Notes: generated from the letters alone by a model not told the origin. Shown: positions 8,803-17,537, counted from the stretch's first letter. The stretch is DNA of 64,000 nucleotides from Ga0077555 sp050250755 (GCA_050250755.1 JBFWOB010000017.1:42823-106822); one strand, 5' to 3'. Numbers and translations: made by a program.

Positions 8803-11800
8803 CTAGGCCGCCGGGTTCCCGTCAATTTCGCGCATGGCGGCTGCGTCGCGCGCCGAGAGGTCCGGATACCCCGGGTCACTGCCGACGTCCGTCGTATAGC
8901 GCCACGAACGAGCACATTTCTGACCACCAGCATGCTGCGACACCACCGCGACGCCCGCAACCTCGGTCAGCTTGAACGCGTCAGCCGGTGGCGCGTCATC
9001 TACCGTCAGGCCGATGCCGGAGGTGATACAGATCTCCGCGAAATCCACGCCGTCCAGTGCATCCAGCAGCTTCTCGTCTGCGAGATAAACGAGAGGTGCC
9101 GCCTCCAAACTGGAGCCGATCCGCTTCGCAGCCCGCTCGATCTCGAGCGCGCCCGTCACCACCGAACGAATGCGCTTGATCGTGTCCCATTTTCTGTCGA
9201 GTGCATCATCGCGCCAGCTTGCTGGCACCTCGGGGAACACCTCGAGATGCACCGACCGACCATCATCGTCGCCATAGCGCGCGAGCCATGCCTCCTCGGC
9301 CGTGAATGCGAGGATCGGCGCCAGCCACACAGTGACGTGGCGGAAGATCTGCTCAACACACTGAAGCGCTGCGATGCGCTTCCGGGATGACGGTGCCTCG
9401 CAGTAGAGCGCATCCTTGCGGATGTCGAAGTAGAACGCGGACAGCTCCGTGTTCATGAACTGCGAGAGCTGCGCCACGACGCGTTTGTAATCGTACTCCG
9501 CATAGGCCTTGCGCACGATGCCATCCAGCTCGGCGAGCCGGTGGAGCATCAAACGCTCCAGCTCATATTCGTGGTCGATGGCGACTCCGCTTGCGCGGAG
9601 CCGGCCGCCATCGACGGCGCCTTCCGGCCTACTCCCCGCGGGAGAATCGGAAGCCGCGGGCAAGTGCACCAATGTTCCGAGCATCCAGCGCAGGGTGTTG
9701 CGGATCTTGCGGTAGTTGTCCGAGAAGGTTTTCAGGATCTCGGGGCCGATGCGCAGGTCGTCCGCGTAGTCAGATGAGGCGACCCACAGACGCAAGATGT
9801 CGGCGCCGGACTTGGCGATGACATCTTGCGGTGCGGTCACGTTGCCGACCGACTTCGACATCTTCTGCCCCTTCTCATCGAGGCAGAAGCCATGCGTCAG
9901 CACAACATCGTAGGGTGCGCGCCCGCGTGTGCCGCAGCTCTCGATGAGCGAGGAGTGAAACCAGCCGCGATGCTGGTCCGAGCCCTCGAGGTACATGACG
10001 GTATCCTGTCCGCCATCGACCTTGCGCTTGAAGCCATAGAGGCCGGGGAAGTGATCCTTGTCCTCTAGAACGTAGGTATGCGTGGAGCCAGAATCGAACC
10101 ACACGTCGAGCACGTCGTTGATCTTCTCGAAGTCGGCCGGATCGTAGTCGGGCCTCAGGAAGCGCGAGCCGTCGGTATCCGTGAACCACGCGTCCGCGCC
10201 TTCCGCATACATTGCGTCATAGATGCGCTTGTTGACGTTGGCGTCGACGAGCACCTCGTTGGTGCCCTTCTTGACGAACACAGTGATTGGCACGCCCCAC
10301 GCGCGCTGGCGCGAGATCACCCAGTCAGGCTTGGCCTCGATCATGCCCGCGATGCGGTTCTCGCCAGAGGCAGGCACCCACTCGGTGTCGCGGATCGCCT
10401 GCAGCGAAACCTCGCGCAGCGTGTGGTTTCCGAGCGCCGGCACGTCCTTATCCATATGGATGAACCACTGGGGCGTGTTGCGGAAGATGACCGGCTTTTT
10501 CGAGCGCCACGAGTGCGGATACTGGTGCCGGAGCCGCCCGCGCGCGACCATCATGCCGGCTTCCGCCAACTTTTTGATCACGGCATCGTTGGCGTTGCCC
10601 TTGTCGCCCTTGTCCGTGATGACACGCTCGCCCTCGAAGCCGGGCGCGTCCTTGGTGAAGGCGCCGTTCTCGTCGACGGTGTAGGGGATTGCGGGATCGA
10701 CGCCCATGGCCTGGAGCTTGCGCGTCGAGGCGGTCCAGATGTCGAAGTCCTCGCGGCCGTGCCCCGGCGCCGTGTGCACGAAGCCCGTGCCTGCGTCGTC
10801 CGTGACGTGGTCGCCGTCGAGGAGGGGGACGTCGAACTGGTAGCCACGCCGCCCATTCACGGCGCTGGTGGATTCCCCTCCCCTCAGGGGAGGGGTTAGG
10901 GGTGGGGTGGAAGTCTGGGCGTTGCCGTCACCGCTTGAGGTGTTGCCTCGGCCCCCCCCCCCCCCCCCCCCCCCGGGGAGGGGAGAAGAACGGAGCGGAT
11001 GGGCGCAGACCATTCCATCGAAATTCTCTGCCGTGACCGCGGCTAGTTTACGATATTCCTCGACCTTTGCGGCCTTCATTACCTCTGCGACGAGCTTGTC
11101 GGCCAGCACGTACATCTCGCCGACCTTTGCCCAATTCCCTTCGGGCGCCTTCGTCACCTCGTAAAGACCGTACGCGAGCTTTGAATTGAAGCAGATCGCC
11201 CTGTTGCCTGGGATCGTCCATGGGGTGGTAGTCCAGATAACGACGAAGGCATCGAGCAGCGGGCTTTGCGCGTTACTTTTGTCTTTGGAGCTGTCGCTGG
11301 CCCTCACCACCGGAAACTTCACCCACACCATATCGGACTGATAGTCCTGGTACTCGACCTCGGCCTCGGCGAGTGCGGTCTTCTCGACCACCGACCACAT
11401 CACGGGCTTCGAGCCGCGATAGAGCTGATCGGTCTCGGTGAACTTCATCAGCTCGCGCGCGATCTGCGCCTCGGCGGGATACGTCATTGTCGTGTACGGG
11501 TGCGCCCAGTCGCCCTCCACACCAAGCCGTTGGAACTCGGCCGACTGCACGCCCATCCAATGCTCGGCGAAGGCGCGGCACTCGGCCCGAAACGCCTTCA
11601 TGGCCTGCGGGTCCTTGAGGTTCGGCTTGGCCTTGCCCTTCGCCATGTACTCCTCTTCGATCTTCCATTCGATCGGGAGGCCGTGGCAATCCCAGCCCGG
11701 CACATAGTTGCTGTCGAAGCCCAGCATCTGCTGGCTGCGCGTCACGAGATCCTTCAGGATCTTGTTCAGCGCGTGCCCGATGTGGATGTTGCCGTTTGCG

Positions 11801-12087
11801 TAGGGCGGGCCGTCATGCAGCGTGAAGCGCGCGCGGCCCTCGGCAGAGGCGCGTAGCTGCGAATAGAGATCGACCCGCTTCCAGCGATCGAGGAGCTTCG
11901 GCTCCATCTGCGGCAGGCCCGCCCGCATCGGAAAATTGGTCTTCGGCAGGAAGAGAGTTTGACCCCAGTCTCTGTTCGTGGCGCCCTCCGACTTCCCTGC
12001 GGGGAGCCGGCCGCCAGCCGCGCCTTCCGGTTGGCTCGCGGAGCGCGAGTCGGAAGGCGCCACAGAAGAAGAGTTTTTATCGTTCAT
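8803..12087 (-). CDS. ileS: Isoleucyl-tRNA synthetase with three in-frame repeat insertions
   Basis: Charges tRNA-Ile. The HIGH motif is in GNIHIGHALNK and KMSKS in GQKMSKSVGN; the editing domain includes GTGFVHTAPGHGREDF. The C-terminal zinc motif is degenerate (KCARSWR), as is common in rhizobia. At about 1094 residues from the ATG at 12087 it is roughly 100 longer than relatives. The excess is three low-complexity stretches, each encoded by a palindromic DNA repeat: near residues 9-37, 367-405 and 809-835. None touches a catalytic motif. The upstream ATG at 12120 is possible; neither start has a strong ribosome site. trpB lies upstream, the macrodomain gene and lspA downstream. Confidence 0.95.
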   Translation of the reverse strand: MNDKNSSSVAPSDSRSASQPEGAAGGRLPAGKSEGATNRDWGQTLFLPKTNFPMRAGLPQMEPKLLDRWKRVDLYSQLRASAEGRARFTLHDGPPYANGNIHIGHALNKILKDLVTRSQQMLGFDSNYVPGWDCHGLPIEWKIEEEYMAKGKAKPNLKDPQAMKAFRAECRAFAEHWMGVQSAEFQRLGVEGDWAHPYTTMTYPAEAQIARELMKFTETDQLYRGSKPVMWSVVEKTALAEAEVEYQDYQSDMVWVKFPVVRASDSSKDKSNAQSPLLDAFVVIWTTTPWTIPGNRAICFNSKLAYGLYEVTKAPEGNWAKVGEMYVLADKLVAEVMKAAKVEEYRKLAAVTAENFDGMVCAHPLRSSPLPGGGGGGGGRGNTSSGDGNAQTSTPPLTPPLRGGESTSAVNGRRGYQFDVPLLDGDHVTDDAGTGFVHTAPGHGREDFDIWTASTRKLQAMGVDPAIPYTVDENGAFTKDAPGFEGERVITDKGDKGNANDAVIKKLAEAGMMVARGRLRHQYPHSWRSKKPVIFRNTPQWFIHMDKDVPALGNHTLREVSLQAIRDTEWVPASGENRIAGMIEAKPDWVISRQRAWGVPITVFVKKGTNEVLVDANVNKRIYDAMYAEGADAWFTDTDGSRFLRPDYDPADFEKINDVLDVWFDSGSTHTYVLEDKDHFPGLYGFKRKVDGGQDTVMYLEGSDQHRGWFHSSLIESCGTRGRAPYDVVLTHGFCLDEKGQKMSKSVGNVTAPQDVIAKSGADILRLWVASSDYADDLRIGPEILKTFSDNYRKIRNTLRWMLGTLVHLPAASDSPAGSRPEGAVDGGRLRASGVAIDHEYELERLMLHRLAELDGIVRKAYAEYDYKRVVAQLSQFMNTELSAFYFDIRKDALYCEAPSSRKRIAALQCVEQIFRHVTVWLAPILAFTAEEAWLARYGDDDGRSVHLEVFPEVPASWRDDALDRKWDTIKRIRSVVTGALEIERAAKRIGSSLEAAPLVYLADEKLLDALDGVDFAEICITSGIGLTVDDAPPADAFKLTEVAGVAVVSQHAGGQKCARSWRYTTDVGSDPGYPDLSARDAAAMREIDGNPAA
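9582..9662. repeat. Palindromic repeat family 1, copy A, inside ileS
   Basis: This stretch encodes the Ser/Pro/Gly/Arg-rich insert between the catalytic and anticodon-binding parts of IleS. It shares with copy B a 14-base block (GGAGCCGGCCGCCA, 9597-9610) and an 11-base block (GCGCCTTCCGG, 9617-9627), in the same order and orientation. It contains small hairpins such as CTCCGC-TTGC-GCGGAG. Its outer ends are less well conserved than those of copy B, so the limits are approximate. Confidence 0.75.
10873..10985. repeat. G/C-rich inverted repeat element inside ileS (family 2)
   Basis: The element is bounded by TCCCCTCCCC (10874-10883) and GGGGAGGGGA (10975-10984), which are perfect reverse complements. 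The left arm also forms a 9-base hairpin on itself (10875-10895, loop TCA). The interior includes a 23-base C tract. It encodes an about 38-residue insert rich in Gly, Pro, Ser and Thr in the IleS editing domain, between CAHPLR and RRGYQFDVP. The peptide TPPLTPPLRGGE it encodes is one I associate with a dispersed intergenic repeat in alphaproteobacteria; that is memory, not a search. Confidence 0.75.
10952..10974. repeat. Homopolymer tract of 23 C (G in the ileS sense strand)
   Basis: Twenty-three uninterrupted C are followed directly by GGGG and lie inside the family 2 repeat in ileS. Read on the coding strand it gives a run of eight glycines and keeps the frame. Tracts of this length are prone to slippage in replication and in sequencing. 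Confidence 0.95.
11978..12063. repeat. Palindromic repeat family 1, copy B, inside ileS near its start
   Basis: An 86-base element with 16-base terminal inverted repeats: GTGGCGCCCTCCGACT (11978-11993) and AGTCGGAAGGCGCCAC (12048-12063), which match at 15 of 16 positions after reverse complementing. The interior shares the GGAGCCGGCCGCCA block (12003-12016) and the GCGCCTTCCGG block (12020-12030) with copy A. It encodes the about 28-residue Ser/Pro/Glu/Gly-rich segment between NDKNSSS and NRDWGQ at the IleS N-terminus. Confidence 0.85.
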
Positions 12088-12365
12088 GGTCTGGTTTCGT
12101 TCGCGAGAGTGAGATGGCACGCGTCAAGCGGCAACAACAATCGACGTCCGGCGCCCTGAGGCGGCCGGATCAGTAATTCGCGCGAAGACTATGAGCGGTG
12201 CATATGGCATGGCGACGCTTGTACGGGGCTTGTCGCCCGAGTTCAACGGGGTGCGAACCACAGATTGGGGCGATCGCAGTGAAGACCCGACTATCGTCAT
12301 GAGGAAATGTTGGGTCTCGCTGAAGCTCGACCCAACCTACGGCTACGGCGCCCCCGGCCCCACCG

Positions 12366-13592
12366 TCAGATCTTCATTCCCAGCGCCTTGGCGACTGTGG
12401 AGAGGTCCTTATCGCCGCGGCCGCACAGGTTCATCACGATCAGGTGGTCCTTCGGCAGTTTCGGCGCGACGCGCATGACGTGTGCGAGCGCATGGCTGGG
12501 TTCGAGCGCGGGAATGATGCCTTCCATCCTGGTGCAGAACTGCAAGGCGTCGAGCGCCTCCCTGTCGGTAGCGACGACGTAGTCCACGCGGCCGCTGTCC
12601 TTCAGCCACGAGTGCTCCGGGCCGATGCCCGGATAATCGAGGCCAGCGGAGATGGAATGACCTTCAAGGATCTGGCCATCCGCCGTCTGCAGGAGGTAGG
12701 TCCGGTTGCCGTGCAGCACGCCCGGACGGCCGCCCGTCAAAGACGCACAATGCCCGTTCTCGACATCGAGACCATGGCCACCGGCCTCGACACCGAACAT
12801 ACGAACCGACGCGTCATCAAGAAACGGATGGAACAGACCGATCGCATTCGATCCACCGCCGATGCACGCGACAAGCGTATCTGGCAGGCGTCCTTCGGCG
12901 GCCATCATCTGCTCGCGCACCTCGCGCCCGATGATCGACTGGAAATCGCGAACGAGTTCCGGATACGGGTGCGGACCGGCCGCGGTACCGATGATGTAGT
13001 AGGTGTCGCGCACGTTGGTCACCCAATCGCGCAGCGCCTCGTTCATGGCATCCTTCAGCGTGCCGGCTCCGGCCGTCACCGGGTTGACCTTTGCCCCGAG
13101 CAACCGCATGCGCGTCACGTTCGGCGCCTGCCGCTCGACGTCGGTCGCGCCCATGTAGACTTCGCATGGCAGCTCGAACTTGGCGCAGACGGTCGCCACC
13201 GCGACGCCGTGTTGGCCGGCGCCCGTCTCGGCGATAATCCGCGTCTTGCCCATGCGCTTGGCGAGCAGGATCTGGCCGAGGCAATTATTGATCTTGTGGC
13301 TGCCGGTGTGGTTCAGCTCATCTCGCTTGAAGTAGACTTTCGCGCCGCCGAGCTCCTTCGTGATCCGCTCGGCGAAGTAAAGCGGCGACGGGCGACCCGA
13401 ATAGTGCGTGTTCAGGAACGCCAGTGCCTTCGCGAACTCCGGATCGGATTTGGCGGCGTTATAGGCCTTCTCCAGCTCCAGGATCAGCGGCATCAGCGTC
13501 TCGGCGACGAAACGGCCGCCGAACATGCCGAAGAAGCCTTTCTCGTCGGGTCCGGTGCGGTAGCTGTTTGGCTCAATCGTGGCGGTGGGCAT
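12366..13592 (-). CDS. trpB: Tryptophan synthase beta chain
   Basis: Condenses indole with serine using pyridoxal phosphate. The PLP lysine is in TGSHKINNCLGQ, the phosphate-binding loop is GGGSNAIG, and GAGQHG and GGRPGVLHG are also conserved. The length of 408 residues is normal. It follows trpF by 42 bases on the same strand. The usual partner gene trpA, expected next, is not there; after a 245-base gap comes ileS. The alpha subunit must be encoded elsewhere. The start ATG at 13592 has a GGGAG site. Confidence 0.97.
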   Translation of the reverse strand: MPTATIEPNSYRTGPDEKGFFGMFGGRFVAETLMPLILELEKAYNAAKSDPEFAKALAFLNTHYSGRPSPLYFAERITKELGGAKVYFKRDELNHTGSHKINNCLGQILLAKRMGKTRIIAETGAGQHGVAVATVCAKFELPCEVYMGATDVERQAPNVTRMRLLGAKVNPVTAGAGTLKDAMNEALRDWVTNVRDTYYIIGTAAGPHPYPELVRDFQSIIGREVREQMMAAEGRLPDTLVACIGGGSNAIGLFHPFLDDASVRMFGVEAGGHGLDVENGHCASLTGGRPGVLHGNRTYLLQTADGQILEGHSISAGLDYPGIGPEHSWLKDSGRVDYVVATDREALDALQFCTRMEGIIPALEPSHALAHVMRVAPKLPKDHLIVMNLCGRGDKDLSTVAKALGMKI

Positions 13593-13634
13593 CGGTCTGG
13601 CTCCCGTCTCGGGGCTGGAATTACGCTTGCGCGG

Positions 13635-14285
13635 CTAAGTTCGTTCGGCAGCGCGTACGGCAGCGACGAAGGCGCGGATGCGCGCCAGATCTTTCACGCC
13701 TGGCGCGCTCTCGACGCCGGACGACACGTCGACCGCCGACGCGCCCGTCGACCGGATCGCCTCGCCGACGTTCTCGGGCGTCAATCCGCCCGACAACATG
13801 TAGGGCAGCTTGTCCTTCACGCCATCGAGCGCGTGCCAATCGAAGATGGACCCATGACCGCCCGGCCGATCGGCGTCCTTTGGGGGACGCGCATCGAAGA
13901 GGACGAGTTCCGCCACATCGGTAAACGCGAGCGCTTCAGCCGCGTCGTCAGGCGTGGCGACCTTGATCGCCTTCATGACGGGAATATCGTGCCGGCGCCG
14001 GATCTCCAAAACGCGATCGGGCGTCTCGCTGCCATGAAATTGCAGCAATCCCGGCCCGATCGCTTCGGCGATGTCCGCCAGCAGCGCATCATCGGCATCG
14101 ACCGTCAGCGCTACAATCCGCGCGCGGCCTCGTGCTTGGTCCGCGAGCGCCTGTGCCGCCCGGAGATCGATGTAGCGCGGGCTCGGAGGGAAGAACACAA
14201 GTCCCACGTCGTCCGCGGCCGCATCGAGAGCGACGGCCATCGCCTCAGCGGTCTTGATCCCGCAGATTTTGACCCGCGTCGACAC
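13635..14285 (-). CDS. trpF: Phosphoribosylanthranilate isomerase
   Basis: Third step of the anthranilate branch of tryptophan synthesis, an Amadori rearrangement. The TIM-barrel protein starts with RVKICGIKTAE, containing the catalytic cysteine (KICG), has the GLVFFPPSPRYI segment and ends with LSGGLTPENV and AVDVSSGVESAPG, which hold the phosphate site and the catalytic aspartate. It is 216 residues long. The start is a GTG at 14285 behind a GGAAG site. It is the first gene of a trpF-trpB pair; lapA lies 125 bases upstream. Confidence 0.97.
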   Translation of the reverse strand: MSTRVKICGIKTAEAMAVALDAAADDVGLVFFPPSPRYIDLRAAQALADQARGRARIVALTVDADDALLADIAEAIGPGLLQFHGSETPDRVLEIRRRHDIPVMKAIKVATPDDAAEALAFTDVAELVLFDARPPKDADRPGGHGSIFDWHALDGVKDKLPYMLSGGLTPENVGEAIRSTGASAVDVSSGVESAPGVKDLARIRAFVAAVRAAERT

Positions 14286-14410
14286 GGTGGCTTCCAGTTT
14301 TGAGTTTCGTCACGAGCCGGGGCTCATCGCCTCGCCATAGCAGCCGAGATCTTGCCCGTCATCGCCGAATCCGCCCCGCGCCGTTGCGCGACGGATGAGG
14401 CGAGGACGCG

Positions 14411-14773
14411 TCAGTTCCTGACCACAGCGAGCGCTCGCGGTTGGCTGCCGCTGGCGGCGGCGACCTGGGCATCGCGCTCACGGGCCAGGCGATCCGCCTC
14501 AGCACGCCATTTCATGGCGTCCTGGGCGCGTTGGCGCGCCGACTTGCGCCATTGGCTCTGTCCGGCCCACGTCGCCCAACCACCAATCATCACGCCGACG
14601 ACGAGCGCCCCGAACAGGAAAAAGTACAGCGGCATCTCGAGCGCCAGGGCCGGCCGATCGGGACGGAACGGATCCAATACCAGCTTCACGCTGTGCCGAT
14701 TGGACACCGCAAGCGTGATGAGGAGGAGGGCCACCGGAAAGGCGATAAGCAACCGGACCACCCGCTTGAGCAC
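14411..14773 (-). CDS. lapA: LapA-domain (DUF1049) inner membrane protein
   Basis: About 120 residues with two transmembrane segments (near 5-25 and 45-68) and a charged, probably coiled-coil tail rich in Arg, Ala and Glu. This is the layout of LapA-domain proteins, which in enterobacteria act with LapB in lipopolysaccharide assembly; that role in this group is an assumption. The GTG at 14773 fits an AGGAG site 8 bases away better than the GTG two codons upstream. It is 23 bases downstream of ihfB, a typical neighbour. Confidence 0.8.
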   Translation of the reverse strand: MLKRVVRLLIAFPVALLLITLAVSNRHSVKLVLDPFRPDRPALALEMPLYFFLFGALVVGVMIGGWATWAGQSQWRKSARQRAQDAMKWRAEADRLARERDAQVAAASGSQPRALAVVRN

Positions 14774-14796
14774 GTTCACTTCTCCTCGTTACCAGA

Positions 14797-15174
14797 TCAA
14801 GCCCGACCGGAGCTCGGCCGCGTGGCACTCGCACGCGCCGGGCGCTGTGGGCTACGCTTCTTCGATGCCGGCTTTTTCTCCTTCGGGGGCTTCTCATCGC
14901 TGTTCAGCCGTTCGCGAAGCTCCTTGCCGGTCTTGAAGAACGGTACGAACTTCTCGTCGACCGACACCGAGCTGCCGGTTCGGGGATTACGACCCACGCG
15001 CGGTGGCCGATGCTTCACGGTAAATGCACCGAAGCCCCGAAGCTCCACCCGGTCACCCCGCGCCAGTGCATCGACAATCTCATCGAATATGACGTTGACG
15101 ATGCGCTCGATGTCCCGATGGTAAAGATGCGGATTGGCTCCGGCTATCTTGGCAATCAACTCCGACTTAATCAT
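14797..15174 (-). CDS. ihfB: Integration host factor subunit beta
   Basis: A DNA-bending protein of the HU/IHF family. The N-terminus MIKSELIAKIAG, the ERIVNVIFDEI helix, the VELRGFGAF strand and the RVGRNPRTG beta-arm that inserts into the minor groove are all present. After residue 95 there is a tail of about 30 residues rich in Lys, Pro, Arg and Ala, not found in E. coli IHF-beta, so this protein is longer than usual (125 residues). A strong GGAGGG site precedes the ATG. It sits between sppA and lapA in the cmk-rpsA-ihfB block. Confidence 0.95.
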   Translation of the reverse strand: MIKSELIAKIAGANPHLYHRDIERIVNVIFDEIVDALARGDRVELRGFGAFTVKHRPPRVGRNPRTGSSVSVDEKFVPFFKTGKELRERLNSDEKPPKEKKPASKKRSPQRPARASATRPSSGRA

Positions 15175-15253
15175 TGAGCCCTCCCACTATGCCCATCTGG
15201 CCCAAAGCCGCCCCTTATGCGCAGACAGAGCCATAACTCTCTCGTGTTGTTAC

Positions 15254-16225
15254 TCATTTTTCGCTAGGCTGCCAAACGGAAACGAGACCGCCCATGCGCA
15301 GTGCGACGAACGGCGAATCGTCACCCAGCCACTCGGCAACGAACCCCGAGATTCCCACAGTCCGCGCGAGCGCGCGTGTTGCCATGCCAAGGAACCCGAA
15401 CGTGTCGTCGGCTTTCGGCTTCCAGTCGACCACCTTAAGCCCACGGCCGACACCGCGCTCGTTCACGAGGTAGCTCAGCGCTTCCGTCTCGCCGCCGATT
15501 CCGTCGATCAGCTTGTGGGTGAGGGCCTCGCGCCCCGAGAAGATCCGCCCTTGCTCGAGTCCTGGGATGGCGGAGGTACTCACTTTCCGCCGTTCCGAGA
15601 CGAGACCGCGGAACCACGTCATGCTTTCCGAGACCATCTGTTGCGCCGTCTCACGTCCTGCGGGATCGAGTGGATGGAAAGGAGACGGCTCCGCCTTTAG
15701 AGGGCCGCTCTTGATCTCATTCATCTTGACGCCGACCTTGCCCAGAAGCTCCGACACCTCGGCCCACTGGAAGATCACGCCGACCGAGCCAGTGATCGTG
15801 TTCCCGCGCGCGATGATGTGATCAGTGGCAAGGCCGGCAATGTAGGCGGCCGACGTCGCAATGGTGCCGAACTGGGCCACGACCGGCTTCTTCTTCGCGA
15901 GCTCGCGGATGGTCTCGAACAAGGCTTCGCCACCCGTGGTCGTACCGCCGGGACTGTTCACGTAGAGAATGACGGCCGCGACCTTGTCGTCGCGCGCGAG
16001 CTTGCTCAGCATCCGGAGCTGAGCGCGGTTCTCCGTGATCATTCCTTCGAGCGGGACGCGTGCGATCTGCTGCTTGCCGAACATCGACCCGCTTGCGCCA
16101 CCGGCAGCGAGTACGCCGATCACGGCCATAGCAACGACCAGCGCGACCACCGCTGCCGCTCGCCAGAACGACATCGACCTCCTCAGCCGTCGGCGATCGA
16201 GCAGCGCTTCGGTTTCGAGAGACAT
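15254..16225 (-). CDS. sppA: Signal peptide peptidase SppA (S49 family)
   Basis: A membrane-bound serine peptidase that degrades cleaved signal peptides. One transmembrane segment lies at about residues 21-43. The S49 domain shows LYVNSPGGTTTGGEALFETI, the nucleophile serine in IATSAAYIAG, and the general-base lysine in IKSGPLKAEPSPF. At 323 residues it is the short, single-domain form common in alphaproteobacteria. Start ATG at 16225 with an AGGATC site. The gene lies between ihfB and a Bug-family gene; in related genomes it commonly follows rpsA. Confidence 0.93.
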   Translation of the reverse strand: MSLETEALLDRRRLRRSMSFWRAAAVVALVVAMAVIGVLAAGGASGSMFGKQQIARVPLEGMITENRAQLRMLSKLARDDKVAAVILYVNSPGGTTTGGEALFETIRELAKKKPVVAQFGTIATSAAYIAGLATDHIIARGNTITGSVGVIFQWAEVSELLGKVGVKMNEIKSGPLKAEPSPFHPLDPAGRETAQQMVSESMTWFRGLVSERRKVSTSAIPGLEQGRIFSGREALTHKLIDGIGGETEALSYLVNERGVGRGLKVVDWKPKADDTFGFLGMATRALARTVGISGFVAEWLGDDSPFVALRMGGLVSVWQPSEK

Positions 16226-16444
16226 GGTGATCCTGGGCTCGCTGGAGGTCAGTCGGCAGGTCGCGGCGCTGTTCTGGCACGCGCGCTGCCTCGTGATGGA
16301 CGTTATTCCGAAGCCGAGGCTACGGCAACTGGCTGCACGCAGCGGTCGCGTGCAAACCCTTGACGGACGGTCGGAAGTGATACGCCCGGACCAGCTTCCC
16401 AGCCCAGGCGCCCCGTGCTTGCGCCGGTTATCGCCACCTCGCGA

Positions 16445-17422
16445 CTATTCGACCTTGAGCTTGAGCCTGGCGAGCAGCGCTCCATACTTGTCGTAATCGG
16501 TCTGGGTCAGCTTGCCGAGCTCTTCCGAAGTCATGATTATCGGCGCCAAAGCTGTCTTCAGAAGTTGTTCCTTGAGACCGGCATCCTCGGCGCTCAGCTT
16601 GTTGATGGCCGCGTTCATCTGCTTCACGATCTCGGGCGGCGTCCCCTTCGGTGCGTACATGGCGAACCAGGCGACGAAATCGAGCTCGGGGTAGGTTTCC
16701 TTCATCAACGGCACGTCAGGGAAGTGGGGATGGCGATGTAGGTCGCTGACGGCAAGGAGCTTCGCTTTGCCTGCCGAGACGTGAGGCAGCGTGTTCGGAT
16801 CAGCGTGCACCTGAACCACACCCGCGAGGAAATCCTGCAGAGCTTCGCCGCCACCGCGATATGGCACGTGCAGAATGTCGGCGCCGACCTGGAGCTTGAA
16901 CGATTCACACAGGAGATGCCCGTACGAGCCGACGCCCGCCGTTCCCCAGGAGATCTTCCCCGGATTGGCCTTGGCGTAGGCGGCGAACTCCGCAAGCGAA
17001 TTTGCGGGGACCGACGGTGTTACAGCAAAGAGCAACGTGCCGGTGGTCATGTTCGCGACCGGCGCGAAGTCCTTGTTCGGATCGTACGGGATCTTCCTGA
17101 GATGCGGCAGGATGACCATGCTGAGCGCTGGCGTGACCCCGAACGTGTAACCGTCCGGTGCAGATTTCATCAGCGCTTCCATCCCGAGCGCCCCAGATGC
17201 ACCTCCGCGGTTCTCAATGACGATCTGCTGGCCGAGCACTTTGGAAAGGCGCTCGGCATAGGGACGCATGGTGTTGTCAGCCGACCCGCCCGGCGCAAAA
17301 TTGACAATCACGCGGACAGCCTTGTTAGGCCATTTCGCGTCTTGGGCAACACCATGGGAAACGCCGGCTAACAGCAGGGTTATGGCAAGCGCCGTCGCAC
17401 CGAATGTACGGTGTTTAAGCAT
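16445..17422 (-). CDS. Bug/TctC-family periplasmic solute-binding protein
   Basis: A 325-residue extracytoplasmic binding protein of the tripartite tricarboxylate (TTT/Bug) class. The signal peptide spans roughly residues 1-25, ending near GVAQDAKWP. The mature protein begins with NKAVRVIVNFAPGGSAD, has QQIVIENRGGASG and the GWGTAG-like SWGTAGVGSYGHL, all Bug signatures. The second of two nearby ATGs (17422) has AGGAGG at good spacing; the first is too close. The TctA and TctB membrane partners are not adjacent, so the ligand is unknown. Its place between rpsA and sppA breaks an otherwise conserved gene order. Confidence 0.92.
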   Translation of the reverse strand: MLKHRTFGATALAITLLLAGVSHGVAQDAKWPNKAVRVIVNFAPGGSADNTMRPYAERLSKVLGQQIVIENRGGASGALGMEALMKSAPDGYTFGVTPALSMVILPHLRKIPYDPNKDFAPVANMTTGTLLFAVTPSVPANSLAEFAAYAKANPGKISWGTAGVGSYGHLLCESFKLQVGADILHVPYRGGGEALQDFLAGVVQVHADPNTLPHVSAGKAKLLAVSDLHRHPHFPDVPLMKETYPELDFVAWFAMYAPKGTPPEIVKQMNAAINKLSAEDAGLKEQLLKTALAPIIMTSEELGKLTQTDYDKYGALLARLKLKVE

Positions 17423-17537
17423 GAGCATTCCTCCGTAACCGGCATTCTTGTTGGCGATGGTGCCGGCCGAGGAAATTCTACGCGTAATGGGCGCCGTCGC
17501 AAGGAAGGCGACGATGTTGCAAGTTACTTGAAACGCC

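Noticed and set aside
10952..10978. C tract followed by GGGG considered as an assembly-gap filler
   Set aside because: Gaps are normally written as N, and the tract keeps the ileS frame and lies inside a symmetric repeat, so it is treated as real but worth re-sequencing.
12444..14303. 619-codon plus-strand open frame opposite trpB and trpF
   Set aside because: It is an antisense shadow of two well-supported genes; the GC-rich third positions keep the opposite frame open. It has no family resemblance or ribosome site.
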